Source of the DNA: JARRNE01 sp963824085
Lineage (GTDB): Bacteria; Pseudomonadota; Gammaproteobacteria; Chromatiales; Chromatiaceae
NCBI GenBank assembly: GCA_963824085.1
Contig: CAWGNT010000023.1
Span: forward strand, 62,001-126,000
DNA: 64,000 bases
Direction of reading: 5' to 3'
In this document: positions 1 through 8,965 of the stretch, one piece after another
Layout of the letters: every line of letters starts with the position of its first letter
How positions within the stretch are numbered: the first letter of the stretch is position 1
Made by a program: the position numbers and the translations under genes
Notes under the pieces: model-generated
What the model was told of the DNA's origin: nothing
The model's input: the letters and a program-made list of their open reading frames with translations, nothing else
The model's database searches: none

Positions 1-113
1 GATGAGCTGGGGCTCCGGTTCTCTCTTGAAGCAAAGCGCATGGGGTCCGCGTGACCGGTGCCGTTCGCGGAAGGCGCGCCGAGCTAGCCGTCGCCAAGTC
101 TTCCACGACCCCT

Positions 114-317
114 TTATCTGGGCAAGGAGGCGCTGATCGTATGCAGCTTGGCCAGGATACCCATGGCCATCAGTCCGATTCCCACCACGAACAGTGTCCT
201 GAGCTCAAAGCCTGCCACCTGGTACACCCCGGTGAGCCGCACGATCCCTGCAAGCAAGCAGGCAGCCACTCCGCCAATGGCGGTTAGATTTCCGGCAAGG
301 ACGAGTAATCTTTCCAT
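114..317 (-). CDS. small two-helix membrane protein, unknown
   Basis: This 67-residue protein is mostly hydrophobic. It has two probable transmembrane segments, roughly residues 4-27 and 38-56, joined by a short polar turn (RLTGVYQ), and a short basic C-terminal tail. A GGGGA stretch lies just upstream of the ATG and can act as a ribosome binding site. I do not recognise a family. The gene stands alone at the window edge, so its neighbour on the left is unknown. Coding is supported by the clear membrane-protein composition and the plausible start, not by a motif. Confidence 0.5.
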   Translation of the reverse strand: MERLLVLAGNLTAIGGVAACLLAGIVRLTGVYQVAGFELRTLFVVGIGLMAMGILAKLHTISASLPR

Positions 318-619
318 TCGGCAATCCCCGAGAACAGGCGATAGTTAGTGTAGTTGTGCGACTGGCGCGGTCCGCGGACACCTTCGGCCGACGCTGCGCT
401 ACGGACCTCTGCCAGTTTGTCAGGCCGAATACGAGCGTGCAACAAGGAGGTGCCGAGCGCCGACGAACGCGAGCACGCTTTTTCGACCAGACGGAGAGCA
501 ACCGTGGCCGAGGGCGGATGACGATGCCCGGTGGGAGCGGCCCGTCCCCGCTGGTCGCGGAGCGAAAAAGTAGGGCGGGTTCATTATAAACTGACGCCAA
601 TCGACCTTGGAGGTTCGGT

Positions 620-958
620 ATGGAAGAACAGCTGCGAACGGTGGAGGAGCTGCTGCGCAAGTACGGACACACGTATCAGGCCAACCTGGCCATGATTGCG
701 GCCGAACAGTTCACCCGTTCTCCCGAACAGACATGTCGATCGCTGAACGACGACGAATGGTGGGGTGGTCGCGGCTCTGTCGCCGCCACGGATCTCGCCG
801 TGGACGGCGGTTTCAGCACGCGCGCCAGAGAGGACGGAAAGCGCCTGCGTGCCGCATTGATCAAGATTTACGCCACCATGAAGGCTCGTGGCGAGCATCA
901 CGAGCAGGCCGAAATCGTCACGGCGCAGTTCACTAAGTGGTTGACCTCCCACGTGTGA
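620..958 (+). CDS. conserved-looking hypothetical protein
   Basis: A 112-residue soluble protein preceded by a good ribosome binding site (TTGGAGG, about 9 bases before the ATG). The N-terminal third reads as an amphipathic helix (EEQLRTVEELLRKYGHTYQ). It is followed by a polar linker with a DDEWWGG motif, then two more helices rich in Lys, Arg and Glu. There is no signal peptide or membrane segment. I cannot assign a family or function. It stands alone, with about 150 bp before the hemerythrin gene on the same strand. Confidence 0.6.
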   Translation: MEEQLRTVEELLRKYGHTYQANLAMIAAEQFTRSPEQTCRSLNDDEWWGGRGSVAATDLAVDGGFSTRAREDGKRLRAALIKIYATMKARGEHHEQAEIVTAQFTKWLTSHV

Positions 959-1104
959 GTCAAGGACGCCTCGCGGCGTACTAGAGAGGTACGACCGGGG
1001 TCAAGGACCGACCGCGCAGTGTCTGCAGCGTTACGATTTGGGATGTTCGTCTTATGGGACGGACACGCTTGCCGGGCTCGCGGAACGCTCGGTAAAGGCC
1101 GTGA

Positions 1105-1578
1105 GTGAGCCGATCGATCTGTGGGGGACGCGACCTGCCAAGTCGGCGCGAGCATCGGAATCGCGACAGCACCCGCGAGACGGTACTGGTCCGGTGGTCG
1201 CCCGACGACGAGCTCGGTGTCGCGGTGATCGACCAACAGCACCGGCGACTGGCCGAAATGGTCAACGGACTTGCTATGGCGGTTGCCGCTGGGGAAGACA
1301 CCGCGCAAGTCCAAGCCATGCTCGAAGACCTGGCCCGGTTCACCGCCCATCACTTCGAAACAGAGGAAGACCTCATGGAGAGGTACCAGACCGCGAGCGC
1401 CCGGACCCATAGAGAGCAGCACCGAAAGCTCAAGGACGAACTTGCGGCGATCGAACGGCAGATCGACTCCTCTGAGCTTTCCCGCACCCTTTCCGTCATC
1501 AACGCCTGGCTGCTCGCCCACATCCGCGGCGCCGACCGCGAGCTCACGCGCGAGCTCCGTTCCCAGGGCGTGCGCTAG
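1105..1578 (+). CDS. bacteriohemerythrin
   Basis: A single-domain hemerythrin that binds O2 at a non-heme di-iron site. The iron ligands of the family can be read in order: DQQH in the first helix, HHFETEE in the second, HREQH in the third, and HIRGAD in the last. This is the full HxxxE...HxxxH...HxxxxD set, so the site should be functional. The recognisable domain starts at about residue 29 (VRWSPDDELGV). The GTG at 1105 is the most upstream sensible start and has a weak AAGG upstream; the true start could be nearer the domain. Single-domain bacterial hemerythrins are linked to O2 delivery, storage or sensing; which applies here is not visible. Confidence 0.9.
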   Translation: MSRSICGGRDLPSRREHRNRDSTRETVLVRWSPDDELGVAVIDQQHRRLAEMVNGLAMAVAAGEDTAQVQAMLEDLARFTAHHFETEEDLMERYQTASARTHREQHRKLKDELAAIERQIDSSELSRTLSVINAWLLAHIRGADRELTRELRSQGVR

Positions 1579-1660
1579 CACGACCGCGGGTCAATAGGGC
1601 AGACCAGCGCCAACGGACCGCCCAACAGGCTCGCCCGTCATCCCGGACGCGGGCGGGGGC

Positions 1661-1690
1661 TTGTCAACGCCGCGGCCTCGTCCCTATACT
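1661..1690 (+). promoter_or_regulatory. probable sigma-70 promoter of tRNA-Gly
   Basis: TTGTCA (1661-1666) and TATACT (1685-1690) are separated by 18 bp and lie 12 bp before the first base of tRNA-Gly. This is the expected distance for a tRNA promoter. Confidence 0.6.
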
Positions 1691-1702
1691 CCAACCGCAC
1701 AT

Positions 1703-1776
1703 GCGGGTGTAGCTCAATGGTAGAGCAGAAGCTTCCCAAGCTTACGACGAGGGTTCGATTCCCTTCACCCGCTCCA
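1703..1776 (+). tRNA. tRNA-Gly(CCC)
   Basis: A full cloverleaf: the 7-bp acceptor stem GCGGGTG/CACCCGC, a D arm containing AGCTCAATGGTAGAGC, the anticodon loop TTCCCAA (anticodon CCC), the T arm GAGGGTTCGATTCCCTT, and an encoded TCCA 3' end. The outermost anticodon-stem pair is G-A rather than Watson-Crick. The sequence closely resembles known proteobacterial tRNA-Gly(CCC). Confidence 0.95.
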
Positions 1777-2040
1777 ACCCTCCCGCGATTCCCTGCGATC
1801 CCTCCCGGCCATGCCGCCGGCGGAGAGGCGTGCTGGCAACCCGGCCGCCCGGCTAATAGATTTAAGAGGTAAATCGTCCGCCGGACCCGCTGCGTGTTTT
1901 GGCGCCGGGGTAGACCGAAAGAACCGGCCCCGAGCAGGTCCGTCTGCGCTCGAAGGCGGCAGCCATCCCTCCTACCGTTCCGCAAACCCAGCCCCATCAT
2001 GCGTCTGCGGTCCTCGGAAATGAGGAACGGAACTGATCGC

Positions 2041-2067
2041 AAAAAAAACCCGGCGGAGGAAGCCGGG
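2041..2067 (-). terminator. Rho-independent terminator of the DUF2934 gene
   Basis: On the minus strand CCCGGCTTCCTCCGCCGGG forms a short hairpin followed directly by eight T. It lies about 40 bp beyond the stop of the minus-strand gene ending at 2107. Confidence 0.8.
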
Positions 2068-2106
2068 GCAACGACCTGCAGGACGCAGGCTTAGAGGAGC
2101 CTTCTC

Positions 2107-2367
2107 CTATTCCGTCGACAGAGTGCTTAACGCAGCGTCGAGCTCCTTCTCCGCTTCGAGCCAATCGTGCATCTCGAAGCCAGGCACAAATCCCCGGCCC
2201 TTGGCCTTGAAGTACGCCGCCTCCTCAATTCTGAGGCGGCGCTCCTCGCCAGCATAGGTAGGAGCACTCGTTGGCGCCGAGGACACCCCGGAAGCCGACG
2301 AGGGCCCCTCCAATCTACCGCGCCCCGAGGGACTTCTTGCCGTGCGCTTTCTCTTGCCTTCGCTCAT
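2107..2367 (-). CDS. DUF2934 domain protein
   Basis: An 86-residue protein. Its first 40 residues are basic, Ser/Pro-rich and probably disordered. They are followed by the DUF2934 helical motif: RIEEAAYFKAKGRGF, a short linker, then HDWLEAEKEL. In other members this motif has the form RI..RAY..W...G...G....DW..AE.EL, so the match is good. The function of the family is not known; many members are short and occur alone, as here. A hairpin-plus-T terminator follows the gene, which supports its being an independent transcription unit. Confidence 0.8.
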   Translation of the reverse strand: MSEGKRKRTARSPSGRGRLEGPSSASGVSSAPTSAPTYAGEERRLRIEEAAYFKAKGRGFVPGFEMHDWLEAEKELDAALSTLSTE

Positions 2368-2892
2368 AGTTTCTTCCTCCGCATCGATTCCCCTTGTGGC
2401 GGATTCTGATGTCGTCTCTCACCGCGAGGCAGAGTGTAACCGAGACGTTACATGCGATGAAATAGGGCAAGGTGACGGTCGCAGCCAACGAGATGAACAG
2501 ATGAACGCCGCCGTCTTGTCGAGGTGAGTCTGACGTCGAGATCGACGGCGCTCGACACCCGCCTGGCGTAGTGCAGGTCAACGTAACCGAATGTCCTCAA
2601 CCTTGCCGAGGTGGTGCAAACCGGCAATACACGGGGTGATCAGCTGGATAGCTCAGCTGTCGGGCCAGGGTCGGGTACGAGGCCGTCGGGACACGCCGTG
2701 AACACGTCCACGTAGGCTCGACGGCGCCGTCCGTGGCGCCGACGGTCCCGCCGACCCGCACCCAACCCGTATAACGGACGTTACAGCTGAGGCGCGATGC
2801 TAATCGCCATACACGGAGAGCGCTCCCCGCACGCTCGAATTCCGGTAGAGTACGCCACAGCGACTCGCGCTTTGTGAAGGGAGCCGATCGGA
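2368..2892. other. intergenic stretch, nothing recognised
   Basis: About 525 bp between divergently oriented small genes. Open frames here lack motifs and sensible starts. I see no RNA gene or repeat. Confidence 0.5.
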
Positions 2893-3300
2893 ATGGCGGT
2901 GACAGAGCTTGGGCCCAAGGAATGGTTGTTCATCATTTCCCACGTCAAGCAGTGGGTCACCAATCTGCGGCGGGCCAAACGGGAGCGAAAGGAAGAGTCG
3001 AAAGAGGCCGTGCGTGCGGTGATCGCAGCGATCAGGGAGACGACCGTCTATCTGCGCAGCCTGAGTGAGGGACATGCGAAGTCCTTCGAGAAAGAAGAGC
3101 GGCTCGCCCTGGAGTGGACTGAGCTGGGCTTCCGGCTCGAGGACCTTGGCTTGGACAAGCTTGCTAAACGGTGCAGCATCAGAGGCGTCCATTGGGCGAA
3201 TCCGGACGCGTTCGACGAGGAGTTCCTCGATAAGGCGGGCGCCCGGCTGGAAGACATCGAGAAGCTGGCCCGGGCGAGCCTGTCGGATCTGCGCCAATGA
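2893..3300 (+). CDS. hypothetical helical protein
   Basis: A 135-residue charged, helix-rich cytosolic protein. A GAAGGGAG ribosome binding site lies upstream of the ATG. The region from about residue 20 to 60 (KQWVTNLRRAKRERKEES onward) looks like a long amphipathic or coiled-coil helix. The C-terminal half has two further helices, including FDEEFLDKAGARLEDIEKL. I know no family for it. It lies 107 bp before the MCE transport operon on the same strand, but nothing ties it functionally to that operon. Confidence 0.6.
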   Translation: MAVTELGPKEWLFIISHVKQWVTNLRRAKRERKEESKEAVRAVIAAIRETTVYLRSLSEGHAKSFEKEERLALEWTELGFRLEDLGLDKLAKRCSIRGVHWANPDAFDEEFLDKAGARLEDIEKLARASLSDLRQ

Positions 3301-3407
3301 TCAAGGCCGACTGCCCACCAGGCGACCCGCACTCAAGACCCTTCGGAGTGCGGCATACGAGCTCGCTACATCGCTTCAGCCTGGCAATACCCCAATAGGC
3401 CGCAACG

Positions 3408-4220
3408 ATGCCGGCGCCGCACGACCTTAGACCGACTCTCCACGACGAACGGCCCGTCGCCGGCCTCACGGCCTGGGTACAGGAGCTCGGACTTGCCGCA
3501 CTGACGCTCCGCTCCTGTCTTGTCCTCTATGTCGGCATCCTCGCGGGTCGGACTCGACTCGACCTGCCCGCCTTTGCCGGTGCCCTAAGACAAGCTGGGC
3601 TATCGATCCTCCCGGCCATCACCCTGGTCAGCGCCGCCGTGGGTCTTATCCTAGGCAACCAGACCGGTTCAGTGCTCGCGCGCTTCGACCTGCCCGCCTT
3701 GGTACTACTCTCGATCGACTACACGGTGGTAATGGAGCTGGTGCCGGTACTCGTGGGTATTCTGGTGGCCGGGCGTGCCGGCGTGGCCCTCGCCGTGCGC
3801 CAGGCGAGCCTGGCGGCGCGCGGCGAAATGGACGGGCTGCTCGTCAACGGCATCAACCCGCTCCAGTACACGGTCGGTCCGGTGCTGCTGGCGATGCTGC
3901 TGATGTCGTTCGCGTTTGCGGTTTGGGGGACGTTGGTCACCTTCGGTGCCCTACTCCTGTGGCTTTGGGGGGCCGCGGGCGTCCCACCGGCCTTGGTCGT
4001 GGATTCGTTGCGCCAGGCATTAACGCCTGGAGATCTGCTCGAAGCGCTTGGCAAGCCGGTTGTCTTCGCGCTCCTCATCGCCCTGATCGCGAGCGTAAAC
4101 GGGACCTCCGCCGGGCGCGACTCGGAGGGCACGTCGCGCGCCGCCACGCGCACCATGATCGCGGCGGTGACGGCAATTCTCCTCACCGATCTGGCGTTTG
4201 CCTTCTTGCGGCGCGGGTGA
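3408..4220 (+). CDS. MlaE/YrbE-family ABC transporter permease
   Basis: A 270-residue inner-membrane permease of the MlaE type, which forms the membrane part of MCE lipid transporters. It has about five or six hydrophobic segments and the hallmark central region: LPAITLVSAAVGLILG, then MELVPVLVGILVAGRAG, and later a G-E-D-like polar turn (ARGEMDGLLVNGINPLQY). Family members are usually about 260 residues, so the length fits. It is the first gene of a four-gene unit with the ATPase, MCE protein and lipoprotein; the next start lies 5 bp past this stop. No MlaB (STAS) or MlaC gene is present next to it. Confidence 0.85.
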   Translation: MPAPHDLRPTLHDERPVAGLTAWVQELGLAALTLRSCLVLYVGILAGRTRLDLPAFAGALRQAGLSILPAITLVSAAVGLILGNQTGSVLARFDLPALVLLSIDYTVVMELVPVLVGILVAGRAGVALAVRQASLAARGEMDGLLVNGINPLQYTVGPVLLAMLLMSFAFAVWGTLVTFGALLLWLWGAAGVPPALVVDSLRQALTPGDLLEALGKPVVFALLIALIASVNGTSAGRDSEGTSRAATRTMIAAVTAILLTDLAFAFLRRG

Positions 4221-4224
4221 CGCT

Positions 4225-4962
4225 GTGGAACCGGCGTTGGAGCTTCGCTCCGTCTTCCAGCACCTAGGCCCTCACTGTGTTCTTGCGAACATCTCCTTGC
4301 GGATGGAGCGAGGAGACTGGCTTCTGATCATAGGCCCAAATGGGGCGGGCAAGAGCTTGCTCGCACGTCTCATCCTCGGCCTCGATTCGCCCTCCGCGGG
4401 TACAATCAGAGTCCTCGGAAGTGCCCTCGAAGAGCTCGACGAGCTCGGCATGGGGCGGCTGCGCGGCCGCCTGGGCGCCGTGCTGCAGGGGGGCTCACTC
4501 CTCGAAGACTTGACGGTGCTGGACAATCTCCTGCTGCCGCTGCGCACTGCACGGCTGGACCGTCGTGAGGAGGCGCGCGCCGCGCGACTGGTAATGACTC
4601 AGCTGCAGCTCGATGGGTTGGAGAACCACGCACCCCGATCCCTGTCTCTCGGTCAGCGACGACGAGTGGAGCTCGCCCGCGCCCTCATCCACCAACCGGC
4701 CGTCGTCGTGTGGGACGGACTCACCGACGGCCTCGACCCGGTCGCGGCAGGCGAGACCCTCGACCTCCTGCGCCGCCAACAGGAGCAACGGCAACTGACG
4801 CTGATCGCCACCGACAACCGTCCCGACGCGTTGGCGGCGGGCACGGACCGGATAGCGGTGCTTGACCGCGGGCACCTGATCTTCCACGGAAACCGTACGG
4901 AACTGGCTCAAGCGGCAGCGGAGCGCCTGGAGGTGCGCTACGTGCTCGAGGGACACCCTTGA
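4225..4962 (+). CDS. MlaF-like ABC ATPase with degenerate catalytic motifs
   Basis: The nucleotide-binding subunit paired with the upstream MlaE-type permease; 245 residues from a GTG 5 bp after the permease stop. Walker A is intact (GPNGAGKS, residues 37-44) and the Q-loop glutamine is present near residue 88. Other motifs deviate: the signature is LSLGQ (140-144) rather than LSGGQ. Walker B reads AVVVWDG, with glycine where the catalytic glutamate should be (residue 165). The H-loop reads LIATDNRP, with no switch histidine before the aspartate. The D-loop GLDP is kept. The frame is open and operon spacing is tight, so it appears expressed; its ability to hydrolyse ATP is in doubt. Confidence 0.85.
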   Translation: MEPALELRSVFQHLGPHCVLANISLRMERGDWLLIIGPNGAGKSLLARLILGLDSPSAGTIRVLGSALEELDELGMGRLRGRLGAVLQGGSLLEDLTVLDNLLLPLRTARLDRREEARAARLVMTQLQLDGLENHAPRSLSLGQRRRVELARALIHQPAVVVWDGLTDGLDPVAAGETLDLLRRQQEQRQLTLIATDNRPDALAAGTDRIAVLDRGHLIFHGNRTELAQAAAERLEVRYVLEGHP

Positions 4963-6050
4963 GCCGGCTCGAACGACTCTATACGCCGCCCGAAATCGGG
5001 GCTCCGGGAAAACGCGCTGCGCGCAGCCGCCGGCGGGATCTGTTGCTGGCCGGGGGATTTGTGCTGGCCATGGCTGCCATCGCCGTCCTCGCCCTGGGCC
5101 TGGTCACCCCGGGCTTGATTGGGGGGACCTACCGCGTGCATGCGTATTTCGCCGAGGCAAAAGGGCTGGACCCCGGGATACAGGTAATGCAAGAGGGGTA
5201 CGTCATCGGCATGGTGGAAAGCGTGAAGCCCGTGTTTCCGGATCGGGACTCGGACGCTGCGTTTTGTCCGCCTCCGCCGCGGGCTGCCGTTGCGCGCTCG
5301 CCCGTGCTGCCGTGCTTTCGGGCCAACCTGCGCATCCGCAAGCGCTGGCCGGTGCCGGCCGACAGCAGCGCACAGCTGGGGCCGGCTGGGCTGCTCAAGG
5401 GTGATGCAATCGACCTCCGACCCGGCATTTCAGAGACGCTCCTCACGGACGGGGACCGCATCGCCGCCACCGGACGGGAAGGCGATCTTATGGCCGAGCT
5501 AAGCACGCTCACCGAATCGGTACAGACACTCGTCAATGAGACCCTGCAGCCAGCATTAGCGAGCATCCAACAGCAGATCAAGACGATCGGCGATCTGCTG
5601 GGGACCGAGACCGGGGCTGCAGGTAACCGCGAACGGCTGGCAGGGATCTTCGAGAGCCTGCAGCAGCTCGCTGCAAACATTGAGAAGGCCGTCAACCCGG
5701 ATCAGTTGTCCGCGACCCTGAAATCCGTCGAGGAGCTATCGCGAAATCTGGCCCAGGTCTCCGGAACCTTGACCGCCCGCAGCGCGGATATTCAACACAC
5801 AGTGCGGAGCTACGGCGACTTGGCGAAAGAGCTTCGCGGGCTGGTCAAGGAGACCAAGCCGCCGCTCCAGCGCTCCTTGGACGACACCCAGTATGCGCTC
5901 CAGCAGCTGGCGGCTGCGCTGACACCGATCCTCACCAACATCGAGGACGCCACCCGCAACCTCTCGGCGCTCTCCCGGGACCTGCGCACCAACCCGGCGG
6001 TCATCATCAAGGGACGCGAGGAGGAGAAACAGGCCCCGTGGTTCAAGTAG
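4959..6050 (+). CDS. MlaD-like MCE domain protein
   Basis: A periplasmic lipid-binding MCE protein anchored by one N-terminal helix (about residues 28-52, LLLAGGFVLAMAAIAVLALG). The MCE domain follows (residues about 55-160), with YRVHAYFAEAKGLDPGIQV as its start and GLLKGDAIDLRPG near its end. An insert of about 40 residues containing CPPPP interrupts the usual short MCE fold. The C-terminal half is a long helical, coiled-coil-like region (TLTESVQTLVNETLQPAL onward), as in MCE proteins that span the periplasm. The TTG start overlaps the ATPase stop by four bases, indicating translational coupling. Confidence 0.85.
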   Translation: MSRLERLYTPPEIGAPGKRAARSRRRDLLLAGGFVLAMAAIAVLALGLVTPGLIGGTYRVHAYFAEAKGLDPGIQVMQEGYVIGMVESVKPVFPDRDSDAAFCPPPPRAAVARSPVLPCFRANLRIRKRWPVPADSSAQLGPAGLLKGDAIDLRPGISETLLTDGDRIAATGREGDLMAELSTLTESVQTLVNETLQPALASIQQQIKTIGDLLGTETGAAGNRERLAGIFESLQQLAANIEKAVNPDQLSATLKSVEELSRNLAQVSGTLTARSADIQHTVRSYGDLAKELRGLVKETKPPLQRSLDDTQYALQQLAAALTPILTNIEDATRNLSALSRDLRTNPAVIIKGREEEKQAPWFK

Positions 6051-6682
6051 CTTGTCTATGGACGCGCCGCCTTAGCCCCATGCTGCTCTCACTGCTGCTA
6101 GGCGCCTGCGCCTCGGCGCCTCCGGCGCAAAGGGATCACTTCTACCGACTCGATCCGCCCACGGATGCGACAACCGGCACCGGCGCGCCCCTCCCGGCGA
6201 CCCTCCGAGTGAGCGATCTCGCGGCCAGGGGCTTCCTCGGCGGACGCCAGATCGTCTTCCGGACCCAAGCCCAGCCTTTGGAGACCCGCCGCTACGTCCA
6301 ATATCTGTGGGAGGAGCCCCCCGGACAAGCACTGGCCAGCGCTCTCGTGAAGGCGTTACGCGCCGCCAACCTTTTCCGCTTTGTGACCGGCCCCGGCCAG
6401 GATGCGCGCGCCCAGTACCTCCTGAGCGGAAAGATCATCCGATTCGAGCATCTGCCGACGGCACAACCACCCCGCGCAGCGCTCGCGTTCACGCTTCTCC
6501 TGGCGCAAGCGGACAGTCGGGCGCCCATCCTGGAGCGCGAGTACGAGGGCCGGGAGCCGGTGAGCGGCGACACTCCCGACGCCATGGCCCAAGCCTTCAA
6601 TCGGCTGGCGGGGCGACTGATCGGGAAGGCGGTCGACGACCTGCGCGCCTTGCGTCCGCGGCTGCGAGCAGCGGGCGGTTGA
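6038..6682 (+). CDS. ABC-type transport auxiliary lipoprotein (PqiC/DUF330-like)
   Basis: A 214-residue lipoprotein with signal peptide and lipobox LLLGAC; the lipidated Cys is at about residue 23. The body begins with the family's typical phrase HFYRLDPP, followed by LRVSDLAARGFLGGRQIVFR and the region RYVQYLWEEPPGQAL. This matches the ABC_trans_aux family found with MCE transporters, thought to act at the outer-membrane end. The GTG start overlaps the MCE gene by 13 bases, with GAGGAGA upstream as ribosome binding site. It ends the operon. Confidence 0.8.
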   Translation: MVQVACLWTRRLSPMLLSLLLGACASAPPAQRDHFYRLDPPTDATTGTGAPLPATLRVSDLAARGFLGGRQIVFRTQAQPLETRRYVQYLWEEPPGQALASALVKALRAANLFRFVTGPGQDARAQYLLSGKIIRFEHLPTAQPPRAALAFTLLLAQADSRAPILEREYEGREPVSGDTPDAMAQAFNRLAGRLIGKAVDDLRALRPRLRAAGG

Positions 6683-6879
6683 CCGCATAGGGGAGTCGCG
6701 ACACTGTCCCAGTGGCAAGGCGTAGGCGATCCGGAATCGCGCATCTCGACAAGGGTGGCCGGGATGCGGTTAGAATCCGCCGGTGAGAAGCTCGGTGCGG
6801 CGACCTCAGCCCCACCGATCGGCGCGCCCCAGCTCGTCGTTCGTCCGACGGCGCCTGCATCCCACCAGGAGCGACCGAG

Positions 6880-8829
6880 ATGCCACACCGCGAGACCTCC
6901 GACGCAGAGCGCATCGAACAGGTAATCCTCAACGCGGTACGCCATATCCTCCAGGACCAGGACGCCGCCAGTTTTCTCTCCTGGGCCAGAGAGAACATCC
7001 CCACGACCCTGGGCTTGGTGGAAGCGGGCCTGGAGCCCGATGAGCAGCGGCGCCTGGCTATCCTTCTCGCCACGGCGATCTGGAACGCAACCCCTTTGCC
7101 CGCAGAGAACTATCGCCCCCGGGCCTTGTCAGAACCCGCGGCGGACACCGACTGCCCATGCGGCTCTGGACTCGAGTACGCAGCATGCTGTGCGCACATC
7201 GGCCGTGTATCCGATCTGCCGTCCGACCTGATTTGGGGCGTGCTCCTCGGGGAGCTGAGTGAGCGACAGCTGCAAGAGGCGATCGCGGAAACGGCGCTGC
7301 CAAGCCATATGCTCGGCGTCGTGGCGGCGCGCTGGCTGGACGAGGACCGACCAGGACGCGCAGCAAGCCTCCTCGAGCCGATCTTTGACGGAGAGAAGGG
7401 CGACCTCGACGAGCGTTTCGATGTGGCACTCAACGTCTTGTGTGATGCCTACGACCGGCTCGATCACTACAAGAAGAAGAGGGAGTTCCTGGAGCGCATG
7501 ACGCGAAGCGGAACATCCGCCATCCGTGCCGTTGCCTGGCAGCGACTGAGCACCATTCACATCGACGAAGGCGACTTCGCCCAGGCGGAAGCCGCCTTCA
7601 CCCAGGCGCTACGCCACGACCCCGGCAGCCCTGGTGTCGCGATACTGGAGATCACCCTGCTCGCAGCCCAGCACAAAGAGACCCTCGCGCGCCAACGCGC
7701 CGATTTCTGGCGGCGCAAGCTCGTGCGAAAGGGCGAGCAGGACGAGGAGCTCATGGCGTTTTTCTCGCGAGCCTCCGAAGACCCGCAGGACGCGCTAGTG
7801 GCGAACCAGGCGGCAGCCATCGACCCGCTGCTGCTGCGCCTTCGTGAATGGCTCCAGGCGACCGCACCCCGCGCGCTACCATCGTATCGACTGGAGCTCC
7901 CGTCCAGCCTTGGACAACCGGCGGTGCCGGACCAGCTCTCCATCTCCGGCGCGGAAGCAGTTCCTGAAGGTCGTGCCGCGCTTCCCCGGGTATCAGCACG
8001 TCTGCGCCCTCCAGCCAAAGTCCGACGACTGGAGGCCGAGTGGCACCGGACGTTCAGGGGGCTCAAGCCATACTCCATCCAGCTGGTTCCGACCCAAGAG
8101 CAGGACGTGTGGGAAGCCGATGGCTGGTTACGCTTCCTGGTCCGTCATCCGGAAGCGGCGGACAGCCTCGATGTCCTTGACGACATTGCGACCGCACTCT
8201 TCGTCCATCCGGAGAGCAGCCTGCCGTGGATCGCCCGCGCCATCGCGGTGCCACTGCTGGAGCGCGCTCAGGGGATCGTCGCGCAAGCGCTGCCCGGTCG
8301 CGACGGCCCTGTTATCCCCTGGGTTCTGAAGGAGAACCGAGCCGCGCTTCGGCTCCTCTTTCGCCTCTATCTGCTGCAGGACGAAAGCGGGGATGCCGTA
8401 GGCGCCGCAGCAACCCTGGAGACCCTGCTGCGGCTCAATCCGGACGACAATCACGGCATCCGGGCGGAGCTAATGAACCACTACTTGCGCCACCGCGAGG
8501 ACGAGCGGGCGCTCGAGCTGGCGAGCCGGTTCCCGGATGACCTGCTAGCCGATCTCGCCTATGGCGAGGTACTGGCGCTCTACCGCCTGGGCCAGCAAGC
8601 CGACGCCGAACGCGCACTCACCAGCGCCGTCGGCAGGTTGCCTCGCATCCCCCATTACCTGACGCGCAAACGGGTGCGACAGCCGACGCTGAGGACGAGC
8701 AGCGTCAAGCCGGGCGACGACGACCAGGCGTGGCTCTATCGAGAGGCAATGCGCGATGTCTGGGAGGCGGAGCCGGGCATTCTCGCATGGATGAAGAAGG
8801 TGACTGCGTGCCGCGAACGTCACGCGTAG
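6880..8829 (+). CDS. TPR-repeat protein with an N-terminal SEC-C motif
   Basis: A 649-residue soluble protein. Residues 1-85 are helical; residues 91-104 carry a SEC-C zinc motif, DCPCGSGLEYAACC. Helical TPR-like repeats then follow, for example WQRLSTIHIDEGDFAQAEAAF at about 210-230, and a second set near residues 505-600 (LLRLNPDDNHGIRAEL, then LYRLGQQADAERALTS). The SEC-C motif binds Zn and mediates contacts in SecA and many unrelated proteins, so it does not define a function. The gene is monocistronic. Composition and style resemble the TPR protein at 52.6 kb, but they are not obvious copies. Confidence 0.75.
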   Translation: MPHRETSDAERIEQVILNAVRHILQDQDAASFLSWARENIPTTLGLVEAGLEPDEQRRLAILLATAIWNATPLPAENYRPRALSEPAADTDCPCGSGLEYAACCAHIGRVSDLPSDLIWGVLLGELSERQLQEAIAETALPSHMLGVVAARWLDEDRPGRAASLLEPIFDGEKGDLDERFDVALNVLCDAYDRLDHYKKKREFLERMTRSGTSAIRAVAWQRLSTIHIDEGDFAQAEAAFTQALRHDPGSPGVAILEITLLAAQHKETLARQRADFWRRKLVRKGEQDEELMAFFSRASEDPQDALVANQAAAIDPLLLRLREWLQATAPRALPSYRLELPSSLGQPAVPDQLSISGAEAVPEGRAALPRVSARLRPPAKVRRLEAEWHRTFRGLKPYSIQLVPTQEQDVWEADGWLRFLVRHPEAADSLDVLDDIATALFVHPESSLPWIARAIAVPLLERAQGIVAQALPGRDGPVIPWVLKENRAALRLLFRLYLLQDESGDAVGAAATLETLLRLNPDDNHGIRAELMNHYLRHREDERALELASRFPDDLLADLAYGEVLALYRLGQQADAERALTSAVGRLPRIPHYLTRKRVRQPTLRTSSVKPGDDDQAWLYREAMRDVWEAEPGILAWMKKVTACRERHA

Positions 8830-8965
8830 CGCGCTCCACGTCTGCCTCCGGCTCGGACGGCCGAGGCGATGGAAACCATCATGGTGTCGGAGTCTTGCGG
8901 ATAGCCGGGTGACTCTGGAGCGGTGACGGTGAGCCCGCGGACCGCACGCTTCCAGTGACGCCGGC

